Origin: Novosphingobium sp.
GTDB taxonomy: Bacteria > Pseudomonadota > Alphaproteobacteria > Sphingomonadales > Sphingomonadaceae
NCBI GenBank assembly: GCA_028697875.1
Contig: JAQVEQ010000185.1
Location: 1 to 5,529, forward strand
Reading direction: 5' to 3'
Length of the DNA stretch: 5,529 nt
The position numbers and the translations under genes were made by a program. The notes under the pieces were generated by a model. That model ran no database searches, was not told where the DNA came from, and worked only from the letters and a program-made list of their open reading frames with translations. Positions 1 to 4,501 of this stretch are shown here, in pieces (the first letter of the stretch is position 1; the number at the start of each line of letters is the position of its first letter).

Positions 1-407
1 AGCTCCGGGTTGATCGGTACGCCCAGCGCGATCACCCGGCCATTGCCGGCCCGGATCACCTCTGCATAGGCATTGCCGTGCAGCTCGACGCTGGCACAGA
101 CGAACTCCCAGAAATCGAGCGCGGTCTGGTCGGCGTTCGGGCTGTCATGCAGGATCCGGTAGAGCGGATGGTCGTCCGCCACGGTTCTTGCGCCGCTTTT
201 CGTCCGGTAGACCATGAGCGGCAGCGAGGCGATCGTGCCGGCCAGCAGGTTTACGCAGGCCCAGGCGGCAGCAAGCCCCAGCACCGAGGTGGTGCTGACG
301 ATTTCGCCGCTGGCGCTCGGCCGCGCGCCCATCTCCCGGTAAAGGAACGGGTCGGTGAGGCCGATCGAGCGGGCCAGGTAGCTGACCGCCTTTTGGAGGA
401 GGTTCAC
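1..407 (-). CDS. Phage portal protein, HK97-like family (N-terminal 135 codons, runs off the left edge)
   Basis: By family, the portal forms the dodecameric ring at one capsid vertex through which terminase pumps DNA and to which the tail attaches. The reading frame is open from a GTG at 407 to position 1. The translation begins MNLLQKAVSYLARSIG and continues through a segment with V-L-G-L-A-A-A-W-A-C-V-N-L-L-A around residues 42-56, then S-L-P-L-M-V-Y around 61-67, H-P-L-Y-R-I-L around 80-86 and L-H-G-N-A-Y-A-E around 109-116. This series is typical of the start of HK97-type portals (PF04860 type). The GTG overlaps the terL stop by four bases (GTGA), which supports this start and implies translational coupling. 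Only about a third of a normal 400-residue portal is visible. Family assignment is by recognised pattern, not by a search. Confidence 0.9.
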   Translation of the reverse strand, partial: MNLLQKAVSYLARSIGLTDPFLYREMGARPSASGEIVSTTSVLGLAAAWACVNLLAGTIASLPLMVYRTKSGARTVADDHPLYRILHDSPNADQTALDFWEFVCASVELHGNAYAEVIRAGNGRVIALGVPINPE

Positions 408-2257
408 GCGGCGAGGCTCTTCAGCCAGTCGTCGATCGTGCCGCCGGTGTCACTGGACATTGCAGCTCCTACCGCCATGCACAGCGCCACGGCTGCGTCG
501 ATCTTGTTCAGGGCCCTCTGCTTGGAGAGCCAGTAATTGTCCCAGCGGTCGGTCTCGATGACCGCCGACATGATGGCCGAGACCAGCACCGGGTTGCGCT
601 TCAGCCGGATCCGGCCCTCGAGCATCATCTCTTCAAGCTGGCGGACCGATCCCGGCATCCACAGGCCCTGGGGCTCGCGGTCCTGCGATTTGGCGGCCAG
701 TTTCATGGCATCCGTCGGCTTGCCGCGCTTGGTGCCGCCCTGCGGATGCTCGACGAACTCCATGTCGAGGCCGAGTTCTGCAATGTCCTCTTCCAGCCGC
801 CGGAAGGCATAGCGGTCGTAGGCGACCATCTGGACGTCGTAGTCCCGATCGTATTCGGCCAGGGCCTGGGCCACGTGCCGAAAATTGATGTTCTCGCCCT
901 GCGGCGCCTGCAGGAATCCCTGCGCCACCCAAACATCGTAGGGCTGCTTGTCACGCAGGGTGCGTGCCTGCAGCGTGTCACCCGGCGTCCAGGCCTCGAC
1001 CCAGGCATCGAAACAGGGCTTGCCGTCTTTTTCGCCGGTCCGCTGGACTGCGGCGAGCGCGGTGATGTCCCTGTTCTGGCTGAGATCGAGGCCGAGCCAG
1101 ACCTTCGAGCCAGGCGTAGGATCAAAATCCGCCAGTAGTGGTTCCAGCGTCGCCCGAGTCATCCAGACGGTCTCGGCGTCGGTCCAGACACAGAAATGCA
1201 GCCGCAGGATGCCGTTCAGCTGGCCGGGAATGGCCCGGGCCTGCGCCACCACCTCGGCGAGATATTCCTCCGTAATGGTGACGCCCAGGAGCGGGTTCGC
1301 CTTGATCCAGCAGCCGGGGTCGGTAAGCGGGTCGTCCCCCTCGTCGAGGGCGCAGACGTAGCTGAACGTCGTGTCGTCGATGATTTCGCCGAGATAGGTC
1401 GGGTCGGTCAGCGCATCGATGTTGCCGGCGGCAACCTTCACCGCGTGCTCGTGCTCTTCCCAAGCCACCGAATTGCGGTCGGAGCCCGAGTTGGTGATCA
1501 TGAACAGCAGCGGTTCGCGCCGGAACTTGAAGCCGCGCTCCAGCATCTCGATGATCGAGCGGTCAGGCAGCTCGTGGATCTCGTCCGCCAGCACGAAATA
1601 GGGCCGCGGTCCTGAACCGGTCTTGCCCGTATCGCGCGACACAGGCCGGAAAAACGAGCCCGACGCGTGGTGCGCGATATTGAATTCACGCCCCGGGCCG
1701 CCCGAGAACTCCAGCCGCCGCGCCAGTGCCGGGGACTGGCGGACCATCTTCACCGCGTCGGCAAAGAGAATGCCCGCCTGTTCGCGCTTGGCCGCCGCCG
1801 CATAGATCTGGGCGCCGGCTTCACCGGCCGCCGTCATCCCGAACAGGCCGATCCCGCCCGCGACCGGCGACTTGCCGTTGCCTTTGCCCTGTTCGATGTA
1901 GGCCCGGCGGAACCGCCGGCGGCCGTCGGCGCGTTTCCAGCCGAACAGGCTGCCGATGATGAAGGCCTGGCTCGGCTCCAGCCGGAAGGGCTGCCCCTCG
2001 AACTGGCCCTCGGAAAGTTTGAGGACCTCCTCGAAGAAGCCGAAGGCGTGGGTTGCGGCATCAAGGTCGAAGCGGATTCCTTTGGTGCGCTTCAGGTCAT
2101 CAAGGTGGCGGCGGCAGGCATTGCGGACATGCGGTCCGGCAATGATCTCGCCCGCAACCACCGCCCGGGCATAATCACTCGTCCGGTCAGCTGAAGAAGC
2201 GGTCGGTGGGGTCGGCGTCTTGCGACGACGTTTCCGCTGCGATCCTGCTTCTGGCAC
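404..2257 (-). CDS. terL: Terminase large subunit (ATPase-nuclease motor), Terminase_1 type
   Basis: By family, this is the packaging motor that translocates DNA into the prohead and cuts concatemers. At 617 residues it is full length. Seen: a conserved N-terminal helix block (T-S-D-Y-A-R around 26-31, then A-G-E-I-I-A-G-P-H-V-R); a Walker A motif G-K-G-N-G-K-S at 124-130; Walker B F-V-L-A-D-E at 221-226; coupling motif I-T-N-S-G at 254-258. In the RNase H-like nuclease half, candidate metal-binding aspartates are D391 (G-L-D-L-S), D481 (A-Y-D-R-Y) and D587 (K-I-D-A-A-V). The start is a GTG at 2257: an in-frame stop lies just upstream, and no other ATG, GTG or TTG occurs before the conserved N-terminal block. 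This start lies inside a relic of the terS 3' end (2187-2301), so the original terS-terL overlap and its initiation context are preserved although terS is now about 600 bp away. No disabling change is seen. Confidence 0.96.
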   Translation of the reverse strand: MPEAGSQRKRRRKTPTPPTASSADRTSDYARAVVAGEIIAGPHVRNACRRHLDDLKRTKGIRFDLDAATHAFGFFEEVLKLSEGQFEGQPFRLEPSQAFIIGSLFGWKRADGRRRFRRAYIEQGKGNGKSPVAGGIGLFGMTAAGEAGAQIYAAAAKREQAGILFADAVKMVRQSPALARRLEFSGGPGREFNIAHHASGSFFRPVSRDTGKTGSGPRPYFVLADEIHELPDRSIIEMLERGFKFRREPLLFMITNSGSDRNSVAWEEHEHAVKVAAGNIDALTDPTYLGEIIDDTTFSYVCALDEGDDPLTDPGCWIKANPLLGVTITEEYLAEVVAQARAIPGQLNGILRLHFCVWTDAETVWMTRATLEPLLADFDPTPGSKVWLGLDLSQNRDITALAAVQRTGEKDGKPCFDAWVEAWTPGDTLQARTLRDKQPYDVWVAQGFLQAPQGENINFRHVAQALAEYDRDYDVQMVAYDRYAFRRLEEDIAELGLDMEFVEHPQGGTKRGKPTDAMKLAAKSQDREPQGLWMPGSVRQLEEMMLEGRIRLKRNPVLVSAIMSAVIETDRWDNYWLSKQRALNKIDAAVALCMAVGAAMSSDTGGTIDDWLKSLAA

Positions 2258-2301
2258 TGGGCGTCATCCCGAATTCTGCAGCGTAACGCATCATGTCGGC
2301 C
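2171..2301. repeat. Direct repeat copy A of the terS-terL junction (terL side)
   Basis: This copy pairs with 2870-3012 in the same orientation. The perfect core is 48 bp (2229-2276 matching 2940-2987, offset 711). It is followed by a 4-bp swap (tgca against agct) and another 17 bp of identity. Over 2193-2301 I count 12 mismatches in 109 positions, about 89% identity. Similarity resumes at the outer edge as the nonamer ataatcact (2171-2179 and 2870-2878), where the offset falls to 699 because copy A is 12 bp, or four codons, shorter. Copy A holds the functional terL start and a dead terS tail. Confidence 0.93.
2187..2301 (-). pseudogene. Relic of the terS 3' end (last ~38 codons), overlapping the terL start
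   Basis: In the terS-equivalent frame this stretch reads A-D-M-M-R-Y-A-A-E-F-G-M-T-P-S-A-R-S-R-I and ends D-P-T-D-R-F-F-S before a TGA at 2187-2189. The intact terS ends with a closely similar sequence that finishes D-P-A-D-R-C-F-G. Upstream the frame leaves the repeat and reaches a TGA after ten unrelated codons, so nothing of the terS body is present. The relic probably represents the original end of the terS gene that naturally overlapped terL by about 70 bases. It may still be translated from ATGs near 2291-2296 and could couple ribosomes to the terL GTG at 2257. That role is inference. Confidence 0.8.
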
Positions 2302-2366
2302 CAACTTCCCAGTACTGAGCGATGTCACCGACGATTCCGCTCCACCGATGATTAACAAATAGTCGC

Positions 2367-2372
2367 TACGCT
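2367..2372 (+). promoter_or_regulatory. Possible -10 element for the cargo gene (leaderless-type spacing)
   Basis: The hexamer TACGCT ends six bases before the ATG at 2379. No Shine-Dalgarno-like sequence precedes that ATG (the bases are gctgctggc), so a leaderless transcript beginning near the start codon is possible. I find no convincing -35 hexamer at 16-18 bp spacing, so this is a weak call. Confidence 0.2.
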
Positions 2373-2375
2373 GCT

Positions 2376-2392
2376 GGCATGAATGACATGCC
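2376..2392. promoter_or_regulatory. Inverted repeat across the start codon of the cargo gene
   Basis: The arms GGCATG (2376-2381) and CATGCC (2387-2392) are perfect complements separated by five bases. The first arm contains the ATG at 2379 and the second contains the next in-frame ATG at 2388. In DNA this could be an operator half-site pair; in RNA it would hide both possible start codons in a small hairpin. Six-base arms can arise by chance, so the regulatory reading is inference. Confidence 0.25.
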
Positions 2393-2873
2393 TCGAGATT
2401 TACTGCCGCCTGAACCGGCCAACCGCGAAAAGTTGCTTCAGTCCGCGCATGTTTTCCGAAGTAAATTGATCGAACGTTGTGCTCAGGTCGAACGATGGGC
2501 GGCACAGACGATTACAAGCCTTGCACCAGCACCTTCGGGGAAAAACCGGCCGGCGCTCGTCCTACTTGGACACAGGTTAGACGAAATCCGTGAATTGGCG
2601 CGCAAGAGCCCAGAACGGTTCAAAAATCCAGAGCGGATCATCGAAAAGATGGACCAGTTCCAGCCTTACGCGGAACTCCGCAGCGAACTTGCCCACGCGA
2701 CGACCGATGCCCTCGTTCTGGACGACGGAACCGTCCAGATCCAGTTTGATAATGCAGGCCTCGTACACCCCCTGATCGAACGTCGGATCATATTGGGCGA
2801 GGAAAGAATGCGGGAAATCGCAAACAACTTGGCAAATCTGGTCAATCAGATCAGGCAGCTTGAACTTAAATAA
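2379..2873 (+). CDS. Hypothetical cargo (moron) protein, 164 aa, HEPN-like R-x4-H motif
   Basis: I do not recognise a named family. The protein is charged and looks mostly helical: likely helices around 15-47, 63-82, 84-110 and 131-163, with a short strand-like V-L-D-D-G-T-V-Q-I-Q-F around 113-123. No signal peptide or membrane segment is visible, so it is probably cytosolic. The notable feature is E-L-R-S-E-L-A-H-A at 99-107, an R101-x4-H106 motif within a helix, followed by an acidic D-G-T turn. HEPN-domain ribonucleases of toxin-antitoxin and abortive-infection systems carry R-x4-6-H, usually with N, D or H after the arginine; here it is serine. The gene faces against the packaging operon and has lower GC and different codon choice. 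The ATG at 2379 is used; the ATG at 2388 is an alternative. Its stop codon (2871-2873) overlaps the first bases of repeat copy B. A lysogenically expressed moron or anti-phage gene is inferred, not shown. Confidence 0.75.
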   Translation: MNDMPRDLLPPEPANREKLLQSAHVFRSKLIERCAQVERWAAQTITSLAPAPSGKNRPALVLLGHRLDEIRELARKSPERFKNPERIIEKMDQFQPYAELRSELAHATTDALVLDDGTVQIQFDNAGLVHPLIERRIILGEERMREIANNLANLVNQIRQLELK

Positions 2874-2968
2874 TCACTGGTTTGACCCACCCGCCGATCA
2901 ACCGAAGCAACGATCGGCGGGGTCGGCGGCGTCCGTCGCCGTTTCCGCTGCGATCCTGCTTCTGGCAC
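2846..2968 (-). pseudogene. Relic of the terL 5' end (decoy start), inside the terS 3' end
   Basis: From a GTG at 2968, the exact equivalent of the real terL start (offset 711), the minus strand reads P-E-A-G-S-Q-R-K-R-R-R and then a proline/threonine stretch, ending V-G-Q-T-S-D-Y at 2870. It then runs seven unrelated codons (L-S-S-S-C-L-I) in the antisense of the cargo gene to a TGA at 2846-2848. The real terL has the same block but four codons shorter before T-S-D-Y. The in-frame length difference suggests both copies once evolved under terL coding constraint. The fragment has about 33 terL-like codons and lacks the ATPase and nuclease domains. Confidence 0.78.
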
Positions 2969-3012
2969 TGGGCGTCATCCCGAATTCAGCTGCGTAACGC
3001 ATCATGTCCGCC
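2870..3012. repeat. Direct repeat copy B of the terS-terL junction (terS side)
   Basis: This is the partner of 2171-2301. It contains the functional terS 3' end and a dead terL start. It differs from copy A mainly in the last codons of terS and by a 12-bp in-frame insertion. The two copies therefore look like diverged homologues from related phages rather than a fresh duplication. Confidence 0.93.
2890..2921. terminator. Strong hairpin between the convergent cargo gene and terS (possible bidirectional terminator)
   Basis: The arm CCCGCCGATC (2890-2899) and the arm GATCGGCGGG (2912-2921) form a perfect 10-bp GC-rich stem with a 12-base loop. It starts 16 bases after the cargo gene stop and covers the terS stop codon (2898-2900). 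The position between two convergent 3' ends suits a terminator for either strand. Neither side has a clean T-tract, so intrinsic termination is uncertain. The equivalent part of repeat copy A has no such hairpin, so it belongs to copy B or arose there. Confidence 0.45.
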
Positions 3013-3380
3013 GCCGCCTTGTTGGCGGTGCCGACAAGCGGGTTCTGAATGGCGTTGCCGTTGGAGGTCTTGATCATCAGGCCGCCGGTCAGCTGGTCCT
3101 TCTCAGCCATCTTCGCGATTGCGCGCTCGGCCTGGACCCAGCGGCCGTAGGCTTGGGCGTAGGCAGCAAGGGCTGCGCGATCGACCTCGGACAAGAGGCC
3201 GATCCGGTGCAGCCAGTGGGCCACGCGGTTCCACTCTTCGAGCGCGTCGGCCGTCAGATGGGGCGGAGGTGCCGGCAGTGCCGCTGGCACAGCAGCCTCC
3301 TTGCGGTTGAGCGGGCGCTTGCCGCGGTTGCCCTCAATCAGCTTCAGATGGGTTGGTTTTGGTTTCGTTCCGGGTTTCAT
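2898..3380 (-). CDS. terS: Terminase small subunit, P27 family
   Basis: By family, the small subunit binds the packaging initiation site on phage DNA and recruits the large subunit. At 160 residues it has normal length. Seen: the basic N-terminus G-T-K-P-K-P-T-H-L-K-L-I-E-G-N then G-K-R-P-L-N around 4-25; a proline-rich linker (33-40); H-L-T-A-D-A-L-E-E-W (41-50); G-L-L-S-E-V-D-R-A-A-L-A-A-Y (61-74); I-Q-N-P-L-V (111-116); and E-F-G-M-T-P-S-A-R-S-R at 132-142, all characteristic of P27-type small subunits (PF05119 type). The ATG at 3380 has an AAGG sequence eight bases upstream (3389-3392). The gene overlaps the C5 methyltransferase by 47 bases in another frame, while the nested frame at 3384-3860 stops three bases before it. 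Its last ~38 codons lie in repeat copy B. It is no longer adjacent to terL, because the cargo gene intervenes on the other strand. Confidence 0.93.
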   Translation of the reverse strand: MKPGTKPKPTHLKLIEGNRGKRPLNRKEAAVPAALPAPPPHLTADALEEWNRVAHWLHRIGLLSEVDRAALAAYAQAYGRWVQAERAIAKMAEKDQLTGGLMIKTSNGNAIQNPLVGTANKAAADMMRYAAEFGMTPSARSRIAAETATDAADPADRCFG

Positions 3381-4497
3381 CCGTCATACCTTGGGTTTCC
3401 CGATGCCGGACGAGTTCAGACGCGAGAGTTCGCAGCGCATGCGCCGCAACCAGGGGGACCACTCCGTTTCCGCAAAGTCGAAGCCGGTCCACCCGGTGGG
3501 CCAGCCCATCAGCGCCTCGACGAACAGCGGGTTCAAGGTCCGGCGCGTATCCGAGGTATCTGTCCCACGCGGCGGTGTCGTCAGGACCTGGCGGCCAAGC
3601 AGGCCGTTCACCGGCACATTGGCAAGACTGGTCGACCCATCCTTGTAGTCCCGGGCCGTCGGGGTCATCCATATGGCCGCCACATGGGTAAGGTCCGCCG
3701 TCCTGCGGTTGCCCGCACTCGGTTTGCTCCCGTCGCTGGCCATCGGCGTCGGCCACTGGGCGGCAACCTCCTGCAGGTCCGGGCCACCGGCTCCCCGTTC
3801 CGCCCGTTTCGAATTCGCTCCGCCCGTAATCGCTTTGGGCGTCGGCCAGTCCCGCGCCATGCGGTCCAGACCCTTCTCGTGTTTCCGGTCGCCGCCCCGA
3901 CTGCGAAAGCTGTCGGTTTGCGGTGTCGGCCAGCTCGTCACCCTCGCGCATTGCAAGGATGAACAATCTTTCGCGCCGGTGCGGTGCGCCGACTTCCGCC
4001 GCCGTAAACAGTCCTGCCGCAAGGACGTAGCCCATGCCGACCAGTTCTCGGGCGACCTCGGGAAATCCGAGGCGGAGATGATTGGCGACATTTTCGAGGA
4101 AGACGAGTCCAGGCTCGCATTCGCGGACGATGCGCGCGACATGGTGCCAGAGATGGCGCGGATCGGACTCGCCGAGCCGGCGTCCGGCAACCGAGAATGG
4201 CTGGCACGGATAGCCCGCAGTGAGGATATCCACGACGCCGCGCCATGGTCGGCCGTCGAAGCTGGTAATATCGTCCCAGACAGGCGCCGGATCCAGGGCC
4301 TTGTCTTCCATCCGCGCCACGAGAGTGGCTGCTGCATAGGCTTCCCGCTCGACGTAACCCACAGTGCGATATCCGGGACAGGCGATGTGGAGGCCGAGGT
4401 CGAGCCCGCCGGCACCGGCGCACAGGGAGAGTCCGTGCGGGCATGCGTCATCGCGCCCCGGAGCGTATCCGGGGGGAGATAGAGCCATGTCATGCAC
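3334..4497 (-). CDS. DNA (cytosine-5-)-methyltransferase
   Basis: By family, it transfers a methyl group from S-adenosylmethionine to C5 of cytosine in a specific DNA sequence. In a phage this usually protects the genome from host restriction. The 387-residue protein has the ordered C5 motifs: motif I L-S-L-C-A-G-A-G-G around 23-31; motif IV G-Y-P-C-Q-P-F with catalytic C98; motif VI F-L-E-N-V at 133-137; motif VIII R-R-E-R-L-F-I at 174-180; a long variable region 188-330; and motif X L-C-G-N-G-V-V-P-L at 341-349. All are in one frame, so it is probably active. The start is the GTG at 4497, four bases after the upstream methyltransferase stop; the ATG at 4488 is an alternative, and no clear Shine-Dalgarno sequence separates them. 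Its variable region and C-terminus are shared with a second plausible frame (3384-3860), and third-position GC falls there to about 61% (hand count). The last 47 bases overlap terS. Confidence 0.92.
   Translation of the reverse strand: MHDMALSPPGYAPGRDDACPHGLSLCAGAGGLDLGLHIACPGYRTVGYVEREAYAAATLVARMEDKALDPAPVWDDITSFDGRPWRGVVDILTAGYPCQPFSVAGRRLGESDPRHLWHHVARIVRECEPGLVFLENVANHLRLGFPEVARELVGMGYVLAAGLFTAAEVGAPHRRERLFILAMREGDELADTANRQLSQSGRRPETREGSGPHGAGLADAQSDYGRSEFETGGTGSRWPGPAGGCRPVADADGQRREQTECGQPQDGGPYPCGGHMDDPDGPGLQGWVDQSCQCAGERPAWPPGPDDTAAWDRYLGYAPDLEPAVRRGADGLAHRVDRLRLCGNGVVPLVAAHALRTLASELVRHRETQGMTDETRNETKTNPSEAD
3384..3860 (-). CDS. Candidate nested gene, +1 frame inside the C5 methyltransferase (158 aa, WPTP-repeat protein)
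   Basis: This frame lies entirely within the methyltransferase gene, shifted +1. It starts M-A-R-D-W-P-T-P-K-A, repeats W-P-T-P-M-A-S-D-G at 36-44 and W-M-T-P-T-A-R-D-Y-K-D-G at 64-75, and ends with L-N-P-L-F-V-E-A-L-M-G-W-P-T-G-W-T (109-125) and W-S-P-W-L-R-R-M-R (134-142). I recall these motifs from phage proteins associated with cytosine methyltransferases; their function is unknown to me. Four points favour real coding. Third-position GC is about 81% over 3421-3840, with positions 1 and 2 near 61%. An AGAAGGG sequence lies about 10 bases before the ATG. The stop precedes the terS ATG by three bases. The motifs recur in register. The frame is open further upstream, where another W-P-T-P at 3932 suggests either the GTG at 3941 as start or a +1 frameshift from the methyltransferase. 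It could still be an unusually convincing shadow frame. Confidence 0.45.
   Translation of the reverse strand: MARDWPTPKAITGGANSKRAERGAGGPDLQEVAAQWPTPMASDGSKPSAGNRRTADLTHVAAIWMTPTARDYKDGSTSLANVPVNGLLGRQVLTTPPRGTDTSDTRRTLNPLFVEALMGWPTGWTGFDFAETEWSPWLRRMRCELSRLNSSGIGKPKV
3389..3392 (-). promoter_or_regulatory. Ribosome binding site of terS
   Basis: AAGG on the minus strand lies eight bases before the terS ATG at 3380, inside the methyltransferase frame and just before the nested-frame stop (TGA at 3384-3386). It fixes the terS start and would allow ribosomes ending on the nested frame to reinitiate on terS. Confidence 0.6.
3588..3932 (-). repeat. Four diverged ~28-31-codon units in the methyltransferase variable region
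   Basis: A recurring TGGCCGACRCC-like block begins on the minus strand at 3932, 3848, 3755 and 3671 (the last as TGGATGACCCC), spaced 84, 93 and 84 bases. In the +1 frame each block reads W-P-T-P or W-M-T-P followed by x-A-x-D-like residues, and units 2 and 3 end D-L-x-x-V-A-A-x. In the methyltransferase frame the same blocks read L-A-D-T, L-A-D-A, V-A-D-A and M-D-D-P. Spacings are multiples of three, so both frames keep register. The remaining sequence of each unit is strongly diverged. Confidence 0.6.
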
Positions 4498-4501
4498 GTT
4501 G

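Larger units (their letters stand above)
2302..2869. other. Inserted low-GC segment between terS and terL (moron-like cargo)
   Basis: This is the single-copy DNA between the two junction repeats. Hand counts over seven sampled 60-base rows gave roughly 40-60% GC, averaging about 52%, against 70-75% in sampled rows of terL and terS. It carries one gene, on the strand opposite to the packaging genes, plus about 77 bp of upstream non-coding sequence (2302-2378). No integrase, transposase, terminal inverted repeat or short target-site duplication is visible, so it shows no sign of being self-mobile. The flanking repeats are much longer than transposon target duplications. Acquisition by recombination between related phages is the simplest reading. 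Confidence 0.8.

Noticed and set aside
1667..2194. 175-codon plus-strand frame opposite the terL ATPase region.
   Set aside because: It is antisense to Walker A and the conserved N-terminus of terL, and I see no independent evidence for it.
2271..2281. Adjacent EcoRI- and PstI-like sites (GAATTC then CTGCAG), resembling a cloning polylinker or vector join.
   Set aside because: The bases are the codons for A-A-E-F in the terS tail, and the same EcoRI site recurs in copy B within conserved terS sequence, so no vector origin is needed.
2092..2505. 137-codon minus-strand frame crossing from the cargo gene antisense through repeat copy A into terL.
   Set aside because: It joins three unrelated sequences across the recombination joint in a frame used by neither terS nor terL, so it is a chance frame.
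2171..3012. Transposon or insertion sequence explanation for the repeats.
   Set aside because: The repeats are ~130 bp and imperfect, encode the ends of host genes, and the insert has no transposase or terminal inverted repeats.
404..3380. Gene transfer agent cluster.
   Set aside because: A P27-type terS and two DNA methyltransferases directly upstream fit an ordinary siphovirus-type prophage better, and nothing specific to gene transfer agents is visible.
3153..3962. 269-codon plus-strand frame opposite terS and the methyltransferase C-terminus.
   Set aside because: The composition is rich in R, G and P with no motif, it spans two unrelated minus-strand genes, and it has no initiation signal.
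3673..4482. 269-codon plus-strand frame opposite the C5 methyltransferase.
   Set aside because: It is antisense to the conserved motifs I-VIII and has no recognisable domain; long antisense frames are common in GC-rich genes.
3861..4493. Upstream part of the +1 frame within the methyltransferase (N-terminal extension of the nested frame to 4493).
   Set aside because: Before the W-P-T-P block at 3932 the translation is rich in S and R without recognisable motifs, while the methyltransferase frame there carries motifs I-VIII and the expected low second-position GC, so only the 3' part is a candidate gene.
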